Below, one piece after another: positions 31,827 through 39,540 of a stretch of DNA of 64,000 bases; the first letter of the stretch is position 1, and each line of letters starts with the position of its first letter. A model generated the notes under the pieces. That model was not told the DNA's origin, made no database searches, and saw only the letters and a list, made by a program, of their open reading frames with translations. This DNA comes from Haloferax sulfurifontis ATCC BAA-897 (GTDB taxonomy: Archaea > Halobacteriota > Halobacteria > Halobacteriales > Haloferacaceae), in contig NZ_AOLM01000003.1 in the NCBI RefSeq assembly GCF_000337835.1, positions 62,001 through 126,000 on the forward strand, in the 5' to 3' direction. The position numbers were made by a program, and so were the translations under genes.

Positions 31827-33313
31827 GCGACCGCGACCCCGCCGCCGACGCGGATTCACCGGACTCAGACCCCTTCGGCGACGCCGACCCGGCGATTCGC
31901 CTCGACGACGTGTCGGTCTCCCTCGGCGGCACCCGGATTCTCGACGCCGTCTCGGTCGACGTGGGCGAAGGCACGTTCGTCGGCCTCATCGGTCCCAACG
32001 GCGCGGGGAAGACGACGCTCCTCCGGGTCCTCAACGGCGCGCTCGCACCCGACGAGGGAGCGGTCCGCGTCGCCGGCGAGGACGTCCACGCCCTGTCGTC
32101 GAAGGCGGCGAGCAGGGTCGTGGCGACGGTCCCCCAGACCACGAGCGTCACCTTCGACTTCCCCGTCCGCGACGTCGTCGAGATGGGCCGCACGCCACAC
32201 CGCGGGCGCTTCGAGGGTTGGCGCGAGCGCGACGAGACCGCCGTCGAGGCCGCCATGCGCCGGACCGCCGTCGAATCGCTCGCCGAGCGCCCCGTCACGG
32301 AAGTCAGCGGCGGCGAGCGCCAGCGCGTCCTCATCGCTCGCGCGCTGGCACAGGAGACGCCCGTCCTGCTCCTCGACGAGCCGACCGCCAGCCTCGACAT
32401 CAACCACCAGGTCCGCACGCTCGAACTCGTCTCCGACCTCGTCGCCGACGGGACGACCGCGGTCGCGGCCATCCACGACCTCAACCTCGCGGCCCACTAC
32501 TGCGACGCGCTGGTCCTCCTGTCGGGCGGGCGCGTCCTCTCGGCGGGCGACCCCGCGGCGGTGCTCTCCGAGGAGAACCTCCGCGAGGCGTTCGACGCCG
32601 AGGCGGTCGTCTCGCGGCACCCCGTCACCGGTTCGGTGTACGTGACCGCCCTCCCACCGCCTTCGGACGACGCCAACGGCCGGGTCCACGTCGTCGGCGG
32701 GGGCGGCACCGGCGCGCGGGCGCTCCACCTGCTGTCGGCGGCCGGCTACGCGCTGTCCGCCGGCGCGCTCAACGAGGGCGACACAGACGCCGAGGCCGCC
32801 CGCGGGGTCGGCGCGGACCTCGTGACCGTGCCGCCGTACTCGCCGGTCGACGACGCCGCGCGGGCCGCGGTCGAGTCGCGGGTCGAAGCCGCCGACGTGA
32901 CCGTCGTCGCCGACGTGGAGGTCGGCGGCGGCAACCTCGCCAACCTCGAAGCCGCGGCCGAGGCCGACCGCCTCGTCCTCGTCGAACAGCGACCGTTCTC
33001 GGAGCGGAACTACGCCGGCGACGACGGCTTCGCGGTCTACGAGCGCCTGCGGGAGCGCGGCCGAGTCGTCGAACCGGGCGACCTCCTGTCTGTCGTCGGC
33101 GAACTCGCCTGTGACTCGTTCCGGGAGCGCGACGGCGGACCCACCGACTCCGACGACGGTGAAGGCGGTTCCGACGACGGTGCAACCGGCCCCGAGGACC
33201 GCGAGACGCCCGCGAGCGCCGACTCCACCGACTCCACCGACTCCACCGACCGCGAATCGACCGACTCCGACACTGTCACCGACGGCCGAGCGTCGGACTT
33301 ATTTTCCAGTTAA
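31823..33313 (+). CDS. btuD: cobalamin-type ABC transporter ATPase with extra C-terminal domain
   Basis: 496 aa, starting GTG within the btuC stop (GTGA). Residues 25-280 are the ABC ATPase: Walker A 'GPNGAGKTT' at 57-65, signature 'VSGGERQRV', Walker B 'VLLLDEPTAS' and H-loop 'AAIHDLNLAAHYC'. From about residue 285 comes an additional alpha/beta domain, 'GRVHVVGGGGTGARALHLLS', 'LVTVPPYSPVDDAARAAVES' and 'ADRLVLVEQRPFSERNYAGD'. It resembles a nucleotide-binding Rossmann-like fold. The tail is Asp/Ser/Thr-rich with a repeated Asp-Ser-Thr unit. Standard BtuD proteins are about 250 aa, so the C-terminal half is an accessory function. Confidence 0.9.
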   Translation: MSDRDPAADADSPDSDPFGDADPAIRLDDVSVSLGGTRILDAVSVDVGEGTFVGLIGPNGAGKTTLLRVLNGALAPDEGAVRVAGEDVHALSSKAASRVVATVPQTTSVTFDFPVRDVVEMGRTPHRGRFEGWRERDETAVEAAMRRTAVESLAERPVTEVSGGERQRVLIARALAQETPVLLLDEPTASLDINHQVRTLELVSDLVADGTTAVAAIHDLNLAAHYCDALVLLSGGRVLSAGDPAAVLSEENLREAFDAEAVVSRHPVTGSVYVTALPPPSDDANGRVHVVGGGGTGARALHLLSAAGYALSAGALNEGDTDAEAARGVGADLVTVPPYSPVDDAARAAVESRVEAADVTVVADVEVGGGNLANLEAAAEADRLVLVEQRPFSERNYAGDDGFAVYERLRERGRVVEPGDLLSVVGELACDSFRERDGGPTDSDDGEGGSDDGATGPEDRETPASADSTDSTDSTDRESTDSDTVTDGRASDLFSS

Positions 33314-33396
33314 GCTGTCGTTGCGCGGTGCTACGGGCAGTATATTCAAGCCCTGAGCGCGCGTCTAGTAGTACGATTTCTGAGAGGAACACGGCC

Positions 33397-34566
33397 ATGA
33401 AACTCGCACTCATCGGTATCGGACAGGCTGGCGGCAAGGTAGTCGACGCCATCGTCGACTACGAGCGACGGACGAACACGGGGTTCGTCGTCGACGCAAT
33501 CGCCGTCAACACGGCCCGCTCGGACCTCCGGGGGCTCCGAAACATCCCCGAGTCGCGGCAGGTGCTCGTCGGCCTGACCCGCGTCAAGGGCCACGGCGTC
33601 GGCGCGGACAACGAACTCGGCGCGGAGGTGACCGCAGAAGACGTCGGCGAGGTGCTCTCGATGGTCGACGACCTCCCGGTCCACGAGATAGACGCCTTCC
33701 TCGTCGTCGCCGGCCTCGGCGGCGGCACCGGCTCCGGCGGCGCGCCCGTCGTCGCGCGCGAACTGAAGCACATCTACACCGAGCCGGTCTACGGGCTCGG
33801 CGTCCTCCCCGCGCGGGACGAAGGCGGTATCTACACGCTCAACGCCGCGCGCTCCTTCCAGACGTTCGTCCGCGAGGTCGACAACCTCATCGTCTTCGAC
33901 AACGACGCCTGGCGGAAGACCGGTGAGTCGCTCGAAGCGGGCTACGGCAGTATCAACGCCGAACTCGCCCGCCGCCTCGGCGTGCTGTTCAGCGCCGGCG
34001 AGGGCGACGGCTCCGGCGCGGTGGCGGAGTCCGTCGTGGACGCCTCCGAGATAATCAACACGCTCGCCAGCGGCGGCATCTCGACTATCGGCTACGCCTC
34101 CGTCGAACTCGACCGCCCGAAGCGCGGGCTTCTCTCCCGGCTCTCCGGCGGGGCGGCCGACGCCGAGGACGGCGGCGACTCGACGAACCGAATCACCAGC
34201 CTCGTGCGCCGCGCCGCGCTCGGCCGGCTCACGCTCCCCTGCGAGATTTCCGGCGCGGAGCGCGGCCTCGTCGTCGTCGCCGGGCCGCCGGACGTGCTCT
34301 CGCGCCGCGGCATCGAGCGCGCGCGGACGTGGCTCGAAGACGAGACCGGGACGATGGAGATTCGCGGCGGCGACTACCCCGTCGGGTCGAACTTCGTCGC
34401 CGCGGTCGTGCTCCTGTCGGGCGTCTACGACGTGCCGCGGGTGAAAGAACTGCAGGCGGTCGCCATCGAGACCCAACGCGACATGCTCGCCAAGCGCGAG
34501 TCGAGCGCGGCGTCGCTCGACGACCTCATCTCGACCGGCGACGACCGCATCGAACCGCTGTTCTGA
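33397..34566 (+). CDS. CetZ family tubulin-like GTPase
   Basis: A 389-aa FtsZ/tubulin superfamily protein of the archaeal CetZ branch. 'IGIGQAGGKVVDAIVDYERR' is the N-terminal nucleotide-binding loop. The tubulin signature 'GGGTGSG' lies at residues 108-114. 'RSFQTFVREVDNLIVFDNDA' matches CetZ rather than FtsZ. CetZ proteins shape cells and help form motile rods in Haloferax. Which of the several Haloferax CetZ paralogs this is cannot be settled by eye. The T7-loop region 'SVVDASEIINTLASGGISTI' differs from CetZ1-type as I recall it. The ATG at 33397 starts exactly at the first beta strand. Confidence 0.88.
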   Translation: MKLALIGIGQAGGKVVDAIVDYERRTNTGFVVDAIAVNTARSDLRGLRNIPESRQVLVGLTRVKGHGVGADNELGAEVTAEDVGEVLSMVDDLPVHEIDAFLVVAGLGGGTGSGGAPVVARELKHIYTEPVYGLGVLPARDEGGIYTLNAARSFQTFVREVDNLIVFDNDAWRKTGESLEAGYGSINAELARRLGVLFSAGEGDGSGAVAESVVDASEIINTLASGGISTIGYASVELDRPKRGLLSRLSGGAADAEDGGDSTNRITSLVRRAALGRLTLPCEISGAERGLVVVAGPPDVLSRRGIERARTWLEDETGTMEIRGGDYPVGSNFVAAVVLLSGVYDVPRVKELQAVAIETQRDMLAKRESSAASLDDLISTGDDRIEPLF

Positions 34567-34640
34567 GCCGCCTCCGCACGGTTTCTGTCACCTTCGTCCA
34601 CGGGGAAGGGTCATAGTGCCGCGGTACCAACTGACGAACG

Positions 34641-35339
34641 ATGGCCGAGTATCCGCTGAAACAACGTTTCGTGCTCGACACCTCGCTGTTTCTCTCCGAG
34701 GAGATTCGAGACGACGACGAGACGTTCGAGGAGGGAATCGAACGGCTCCTCGACACCATCGCCGCCGCGCGACTGGACCTGAACATCTCGTGTTACATGC
34801 CGCCGTCTATCGCCGCGGAGTTGGAACACATCCTGCGCGACCGCGGCGTCTCGGAGGACGTGCTCGGCAAACTCGACACGTGGGTCATCAAGAAACACCC
34901 CGACCGCTACGAGGTGTACATCCCCGCCGAGGTCGTCTACCGCTTCATCGACGAGATGTCCGACCGCGTCAACCGCGGCCTCCGGGTCTCCGAGAAGGCC
35001 GTCCGCAAGGCCGAGGAGTCGAAACAGCGCTCCAACGGCGGGTCGAAGCTCTCCGACGTGGACAAGGTCATCTCCGACCTCCGGGAGGACTACCGCGGCG
35101 CGCTCAGACAGGGCGTCCTCGACTCCCGCGAGGACTTCGACCTCCTCATCCTCGCGCGCGAACTGAACGCCGGCGTCGTCACGGAAGACACCGGCATCAT
35201 CAGTTGGGCCGCCGACTTCGGCCTGCGAAACCTCCGCGGACGGGCGTTTCCGACCCTCTTAGAAGAGTACCTCATGGCGCTCGACAGCCCGCGCCCGTGG
35301 AGCAGGGGCGACGACGGCGTCGACGCCGACCGACTGTAA
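34641..35339 (+). CDS. HARP-type RNA-free RNase P homolog ('RNA ligase partner', PIN-like)
   Basis: A 232-aa PIN-like nuclease of the family long named RNA ligase partner, now known as HARP (homologs of Aquifex RNase P). Residue Asp13 in '[12 protein letters not shown]', the acidic set in '[16 protein letters not shown]' and '[19 protein letters not shown]' form the metal site. The helical hairpin in the middle ('[20 protein letters not shown]') is the oligomerisation arm. Family members can mature tRNA 5' ends without RNA. In Haloferax the RNA-based enzyme is reported as the main activity. No RNA ligase gene is adjacent. It follows cetZ by 74 nt. Confidence 0.9.
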   Translation: MAEYPLKQRFVLDTSLFLSEEIRDDDETFEEGIERLLDTIAAARLDLNISCYMPPSIAAELEHILRDRGVSEDVLGKLDTWVIKKHPDRYEVYIPAEVVYRFIDEMSDRVNRGLRVSEKAVRKAEESKQRSNGGSKLSDVDKVISDLREDYRGALRQGVLDSREDFDLLILARELNAGVVTEDTGIISWAADFGLRNLRGRAFPTLLEEYLMALDSPRPWSRGDDGVDADRL

Positions 35340-35366
35340 CCCGGCTGTCACGCTCACTGCAGACTG

Positions 35367-35567
35367 CTACTCCATCGAGTCGAGGTCGACGTAGCTCCCC
35401 TCGAACGCCGATAGCCACTGCGTCAGTTGGTCTTCGGGCGTCGCGTCAGCCGGGTAAATCGTACACTCCTCGCGCCCGTCGGGATGGGTGGTCAGCCGCG
35501 ACGCGAGCCGCGGGCGGACGGGGTGTTCGCCCCCCGAGTCCGGCGGATGCACCGGCTCCGACCCCAT
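35367..35567 (-). CDS. small haloarchaeal protein (66 aa, DUF7511-like)
   Basis: A 66-aa acidic protein with no membrane segment. 'RLTTHPDGREECTIYPADAT' and the C-terminus 'LTQWLSAFEGSYVDLDSME' resemble a haloarchaeal small-protein family that often follows an HTH gene. It overlaps that HTH gene by one base (TGATG), so translation is coupled. Function unknown; an accessory of the regulator is plausible. Confidence 0.7.
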   Translation of the reverse strand: MGSEPVHPPDSGGEHPVRPRLASRLTTHPDGREECTIYPADATPEDQLTQWLSAFEGSYVDLDSME

Positions 35568-35920
35568 CAGCGGTCTCCTCCGAGGGCGACTTCGAGCCCC
35601 CGGTCGTCGTTCAGCGACACCGTGACCGACTCGACGCTCGACCGGTACTGGTGGGTGTGGGTCCCGTTGGCCCGCAGTTGAAGCGTCTCTTCGAGCAGGC
35701 TCGCCTCCGAGAGCTGTTCGACCTTCCGGTAGGTCGTCGACAGCGGGACGTTGCACGCCTCGGAGAGGTCCTGTGCGGTCATCGGCTCGGTCGCACCCTG
35801 AAGCGTGGTGAGGATTCGCCGGCACGCGCGGTCCGACAGCGCTTCCAGCACCTGTTCCGCCTCCAGCTCGGCGGGCTTCGGTCCGGTCGGCTTGCGTCTG
35901 AGGCCGGTCTGCATGCTCAC
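35567..35920 (-). CDS. ArsR-like winged-helix regulator
   Basis: A 117-aa regulator. Residues 20-75 form a winged helix with 'VLEALSDRACRRILTTLQGA' and recognition stretch 'VPLSTTYRKVEQLSEASLLE'. The C-terminal strand-rich part 'HQYRSSVESVTVSLNDDRGL' is shared with haloarchaeal ArsR-like proteins. It has no metal-binding cysteines in the recognition helix. A start two codons in (35914) is possible. A TATA box reading GTATAAAG on the minus strand (about 35974-35979) lies roughly 55 nt upstream. Confidence 0.82.
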   Translation of the reverse strand: MSMQTGLRRKPTGPKPAELEAEQVLEALSDRACRRILTTLQGATEPMTAQDLSEACNVPLSTTYRKVEQLSEASLLEETLQLRANGTHTHQYRSSVESVTVSLNDDRGLEVALGGDR

Positions 35921-36035
35921 CCGTAGATTCGCCCGCGTCGCCCGTCGAAGGGCACCCAGAATATGCAGGGCGCTTTATACCTCACACGAGCGGCCGCGCC
36001 CCGTTCGACGGGGGCGACGACTGGAAACGGACCAC

Positions 36036-36071
36036 GATATAAAGGCCCGGTGTATCGGGGGTGTTTATATC
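36036..36071. promoter_or_regulatory. inverted repeat GATATAAA...TTTATATC with the promoter of the HTH-10 gene
   Basis: GATATAAA (36036-36043) and TTTATATC (36064-36071) are perfect inverted copies with a 20-bp spacer. The second copy lies 26-34 nt before the ATG at 36098 and is the obvious TATA for a leaderless transcript. The upstream copy may mark a bound dimer or a reverse promoter. Confidence 0.5.
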
Positions 36072-36097
36072 AGGGGCTGGGGCGACTTCGTACTCTT

Positions 36098-36739
36098 ATG
36101 ACGAGCGCAGCGGGCATCAGAGCGGAGTTGAAAGTGACGGGGCCGGACGGCTGTCCCGTCGCGACGGTCTCCGAGGGCGATACCTCGGGCTACGCGCTCT
36201 CGCGGAGCATGGCTCCCAACGAGCGCGGGTCGGTCGTCGAGGAGTTCGTCTTCGACGACGACACCGAGGTCCCCGAAGAGATGGAGCGGCTGTTCGAGTA
36301 CGGCGACGGGAGCGTCTACCGGTTCGACCGCGAGGGCGGCGTCGGCTGTCCCTGCGAGCGCGTCGAGGCGTTCGACTGCCCGGTCGTGGACGTCCAGACG
36401 CGCGACGGCGCGCTGTTTCTGACGTTCCACGCCCCCGACATCGACACGCTCCGCGACGTGGTCGCCTCCCTCCGGGAGTCGTCGGGGTCGGTGGACGTGC
36501 GCCGACTGCTCCAGTCGTCGGTCGACGAGTCGCGGGACCTCGTGTTGGTCGAGCGGGGCCAGCTCACCGACCGCCAGCGCGAGGTGCTGGAGACGGCCCA
36601 CGAGATGGGCTACTTCGACCACCCGCGGCGCGCGAACAAAGGCGAGGTCGCGACCGAACTCGGCATCACGACCTCGACGTTCTCCGAGCACCTCGCCATG
36701 GCACAGAAGAAGCTCATGGGTGCCATCCTTCAGGGGTGA
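36098..36739 (+). CDS. bacterio-opsin-activator type HTH-10 regulator
   Basis: 213 aa. The N-terminal ligand-like domain (1-145) contains 'GVGCPCERVEAFDCPVVDVQ' with three Cys, which could bind metal or sense redox. The C-terminal HTH-10 domain (about 155-213) reads 'LTDRQREVLETAHEMGYFDH' then 'GEVATELGITTSTFSEHLAM'. This family in haloarchaea controls opsin, arsenic, DMSO and other regulons. The target here is unknown. The start is fixed by a strong TATA at leaderless spacing. Confidence 0.88.
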   Translation: MTSAAGIRAELKVTGPDGCPVATVSEGDTSGYALSRSMAPNERGSVVEEFVFDDDTEVPEEMERLFEYGDGSVYRFDREGGVGCPCERVEAFDCPVVDVQTRDGALFLTFHAPDIDTLRDVVASLRESSGSVDVRRLLQSSVDESRDLVLVERGQLTDRQREVLETAHEMGYFDHPRRANKGEVATELGITTSTFSEHLAMAQKKLMGAILQG

Positions 36740-36833
36740 CGAGATGAGACGTGTCGACGGGATATCAGTCCCCCGCGAATGCAGGGTGCGCCCCCTCGGG
36801 TCCCCGCGGCGTACCACTAGTCGGTGAGAAACG

Positions 36834-36968
36834 ATGCGCGAGTTCGACGTGACCTGTCCCGAGTGCGGCGAGCGCTACCGGGTCAACGAGCCGATGATGC
36901 GGACGCTCCGGGAGACCGGCTGTGTCCTCTGTACCGCGCCGCTGAACGACGCCCCGAAGTCCGCGTGA
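36834..36968 (+). CDS. tiny zinc-finger protein (44 aa, two CxxC)
   Basis: A short gene reading MREFDVTCPECGERYRVNEP..., with a second knuckle 'TGCVLCTAPL'. The two CxxC pairs 22 residues apart suit a single zinc site. It starts 94 nt after the HTH-10 gene on the same strand. Similar small zinc-ribbon proteins are common and often unannotated in haloarchaea. Function unknown. Confidence 0.65.
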   Translation: MREFDVTCPECGERYRVNEPMMRTLRETGCVLCTAPLNDAPKSA

Positions 36969-37057
36969 CGCCGACGCCGGACGACCTGCCCGCGGACTGA
37001 GGTGGTCGCTCGTCCGGAACGGCGCGAGGGCAGTGCCGACGCCGCGGCCGCTGACGC

Positions 37058-37579
37058 TTACTCGACGACGACGACGCCGACCATGCCGAGCGTCTCGTGG
37101 GGGACACAGACGTACCTGTACTCGCCGGACTCCTCGAACGTGTACTCGAAAGTGTGGCCCTCGGAGACGGTGAGTTCCGACTCGAACAGGCCGTCTTCGC
37201 GGTTGACGACGTTGTGGGTGCCGCCGTTTCCGGTCCACTCCCAGACGACCGTCGTTCCCGGCGAAACTTCTATCGCGGCCGGAGCGAACGCGTAGCCGCC
37301 GCCGTTACCGCCCGCGCCGACCGCGACCGTGACGCTGTCCTGTCCCGTCAGGTCGTGGACGCCGTCGTAGTTCCCCGTCCGGTCGAACCAGCCGCCGAAG
37401 TCCCGCATCTCGTGTTCGGCGGTGCTCTCCCCACCGGACGAGTCGCCGCCGGCCCCGCCACCGTCGCCCGCGCCGCCGGAGCCGCCGCCGGACGAACTCG
37501 AACAGCCCGCCAGGAGCGCGATACCTGTCGACGCCGCCGTTGCGTGGAGAAACGACCGCCGGGAAACCCGTTGCGTCAT
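37058..37579 (-). CDS. halocyanin-type blue copper lipoprotein
   Basis: A 173-aa exported electron carrier. It has a Tat signal 'SRRSFLHATAASTGIALLAG' with a lipobox LAGC (Cys26), so it is lipid-anchored outside the membrane. A Gly/Ser-rich linker (about 27-55) follows. The plastocyanin-like domain carries the type 1 copper ligands: His in 'GGTHNVV', then Cys, His and Met in 'YVCVPHETLGM'. It probably shuttles electrons to a terminal oxidase or similar. It is divergent from the Htur_1727/ahbC pair. Confidence 0.93.
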   Translation of the reverse strand: MTQRVSRRSFLHATAASTGIALLAGCSSSSGGGSGGAGDGGGAGGDSSGGESTAEHEMRDFGGWFDRTGNYDGVHDLTGQDSVTVAVGAGGNGGGYAFAPAAIEVSPGTTVVWEWTGNGGTHNVVNREDGLFESELTVSEGHTFEYTFEESGEYRYVCVPHETLGMVGVVVVE

Positions 37580-37679
37580 TAGCTGGCGCTAGTGAGTGGC
37601 CGAACAAGTCGAAAGCTTCGATTCCCACGCGCTGAAAACGGGCGAAACGAGCGTGGCCGTCCCGCCCGAAGGCGACGGC

Positions 37680-38027
37680 ATGGACGACGACGACCCGAGG
37701 CGACGACCGCGAATCGACGGCACCCGCCAGTGGGAAGTGTTCTACCGCGACACGCCGACCGAGCCGATGCGCCACGTCGGGAGCGTCACCGCCCCCTCCG
37801 AGGACCTCGCGACCGAGCAGGCGCGGACGCTGTTCGGCGACGGCGGCGGCGGCGGCGACGGCGACGCGGACCTCTGGCTCGCGCCGGCCGACGAGTTCCT
37901 CCGACTCGGCGGCAACGACCTCGCGGCGAAAGGCGAGGAGTCGACCGACGGGACGGAACACCGCGGGATGGAGCACGACGGCGCGGGAGACGCCCGCGGT
38001 GTCGAAAACGGGGTGTCCGTCGAGTGA
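37680..38027 (+). CDS. Htur_1727-type small protein partnered with radical SAM
   Basis: A 115-aa acidic protein. The recognisable core is 'RQWEVFYRDTPTEPMRHVGS' then 'VTAPSEDLATEQARTLFG' and 'LWLAPADEFLRLG'. It resembles the Htur_1727 family listed as a radical-SAM-partnered candidate RiPP. It has no Cys and no evident leader/core division. Its stop overlaps the ahbC GTG start (GTGA), so the two proteins are made together. Because the partner looks like heme enzyme AhbC, I suspect a heme-pathway accessory protein rather than a peptide precursor. The frame is open to a GTG at 37596, but that would leave only 16 bp to the divergent halocyanin gene, so ATG 37680 is preferred. Confidence 0.72.
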   Translation: MDDDDPRRRPRIDGTRQWEVFYRDTPTEPMRHVGSVTAPSEDLATEQARTLFGDGGGGGDGDADLWLAPADEFLRLGGNDLAAKGEESTDGTEHRGMEHDGAGDARGVENGVSVE

Positions 38028-39232
38028 TTTCCATCAGCAAGCTCCTGTGCGGACAGGGAGCCGAGGGCGACGGGCTCCGCTACGACGACCCCGACGCGGA
38101 CATCGAACAGATACGCGAGGAGAAACAGAAGCGCCCGGTCGTGGTCTGGAACACGACGCGGCGCTGTAACCTCTACTGCGAACACTGTTACGCCGGGGCC
38201 GACCTCGACCCCGCGCAGGGCGAACTGTCGACCGCCGAGGCGAAGGGCCTCATCGACGACCTCGCGGCCTACGACGTGCCCGTGCTCCTGTTTTCGGGCG
38301 GCGAGCCGCTCGTCCGCGAAGACCTCGTCGAACTCGTCGACTACGCCACCGACGCCGGCATCCGGGCGGTGCTTTCGACCAACGGGACGCTCATCACCGA
38401 GGAGAAGGCGCGGGCGCTCCGCGACGCGGGGCTCTCGTATGCGGGCGTCTCCGTCGACGGCCTGAAGGAGCGCAACGACCGCTTCCGCGGGAAAGACGGC
38501 GCGTTCGACGCCGCCGTCCGCGGCATCGAAAACTGCCTGTCGGTGGGCCTCAAGACCGGCCTCCGGTACACCATCACCGAGCACAACGCCGCCGACATGG
38601 AGGACGTGGTGGACCTGCTGTACGACGTGGGCGTCGACCGCTTCTGTTTCTACCACCTCGACTACGGCGGCCGCGGCGGCGACATCGCCGACGCCGACCT
38701 CGACGACGAGGCCCAGCGCCGCGCCGTCCGCCGGCTGTTCGACATGACCCGCGAGTACCACGCCGAGGGCGAGGAGATAGAGACGCTTCTGGTCGGCAAC
38801 TACGCCGACTCCGCCTACGTGGTCGAGTACGCCCGCGACGAACTCGACGCCAACCACGCCGACCGGATTCACCGGTATCTCTGCGTCAACGGCGGCGACC
38901 CGACCGGCGAGCGCGTCGCCGACGTGGACTACCGCGGCGACGTGCACCTGACGCAGTTCTGGCAGGGCTACAGCCTCGGCAACGTCCGGGACCGCCCGTT
39001 CGGCGACATCTGGGACGACGAGTCGAACCCGCTTCTCACCAAGCTCCGCGAGCGGGAAGAGCATCTGACCGGCAAGTGTGCTTCGTGCCAGTATCGGGAC
39101 GTCTGCCGCGGCTCCTCGCGGCTTCGGTCGCTCGCGGCAACGGGCGAACTGTTCGGCCCCGACCCGCAGTGTTACCTGACGGCCGACGAGCGCGGCGCGG
39201 GTGCCGACGCGAGTCCGGGCGCGGCCGACTGA
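38024..39232 (+). CDS. ahbC: radical SAM/SPASM enzyme AhbC (Fe-coproporphyrin synthase)
   Basis: 402 aa, GTG start giving MISISKLLCG, the characteristic AhbC N-terminus. The radical SAM cluster is 'CNLYCEHC' (Cys48, 52, 55). 'PVLLFSGGEPLVREDLVELV', 'GIRAVLSTNGTLI' and 'LSYAGVSVDGLKERNDRFRG' follow. A Cys-rich SPASM-type C-terminus ('CASCQYRDVCRGSS', later 'GPDPQCY') holds auxiliary Fe-S. In the archaeal siroheme-dependent heme route AhbC removes the acetate side chains of didecarboxysiroheme to give Fe-coproporphyrin III. AhbD is not in the window. Translationally coupled to the Htur_1727-type gene. Confidence 0.88.
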   Translation: MISISKLLCGQGAEGDGLRYDDPDADIEQIREEKQKRPVVVWNTTRRCNLYCEHCYAGADLDPAQGELSTAEAKGLIDDLAAYDVPVLLFSGGEPLVREDLVELVDYATDAGIRAVLSTNGTLITEEKARALRDAGLSYAGVSVDGLKERNDRFRGKDGAFDAAVRGIENCLSVGLKTGLRYTITEHNAADMEDVVDLLYDVGVDRFCFYHLDYGGRGGDIADADLDDEAQRRAVRRLFDMTREYHAEGEEIETLLVGNYADSAYVVEYARDELDANHADRIHRYLCVNGGDPTGERVADVDYRGDVHLTQFWQGYSLGNVRDRPFGDIWDDESNPLLTKLREREEHLTGKCASCQYRDVCRGSSRLRSLAATGELFGPDPQCYLTADERGAGADASPGAAD

Positions 39233-39295
39233 AGTTCCCTTTCACCCGCTGGGAACGCACCCTACGCTTATTTTTCGGCGAGTCCAACCGCGGCT

Positions 39296-39481
39296 ATGGA
39301 AACCAAACGAGGAGTCCCGAACATCCTCGGGAACGGGCTCGTCGGCGTCGGTCTCGTCATCTTCGCCGTCGCGGTCGCGGACGCGGTCGGCGTCGTGGAC
39401 GCGCGATTCTCGCCGGGCGTCTACCTGATTTTCGTGGCGATTAGCTTCGTCCTCGCGTGGCTGTTGCGGTCTTTGACGTAG
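39296..39481 (+). CDS. small membrane protein (61 aa)
   Basis: A 61-aa protein with two predicted helices: 'ILGNGLVGVGLVIFAVAVAD' and 'GVYLIFVAISFVLAWLLRSL'. A TATA-like 'ACGCTTATTTTTCG' lies about 25-30 nt upstream of ATG 39296, supporting a leaderless transcript. No function recognised. It is 63 nt downstream of ahbC and converges with trxB. Confidence 0.72.
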   Translation: METKRGVPNILGNGLVGVGLVIFAVAVADAVGVVDARFSPGVYLIFVAISFVLAWLLRSLT

Positions 39482-39540
39482 GGCGCATCGAAAAGAAATC
39501 GAGAGAATACGGAACGCCGAGCGCGGGCCGTGTATGCCGC

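Noticed and set aside
37680..38027. RiPP precursor peptide interpretation
   Set aside because: No leader/core division and no Cys, and the partner looks like AhbC. Kept only as an alternative in the annotation.
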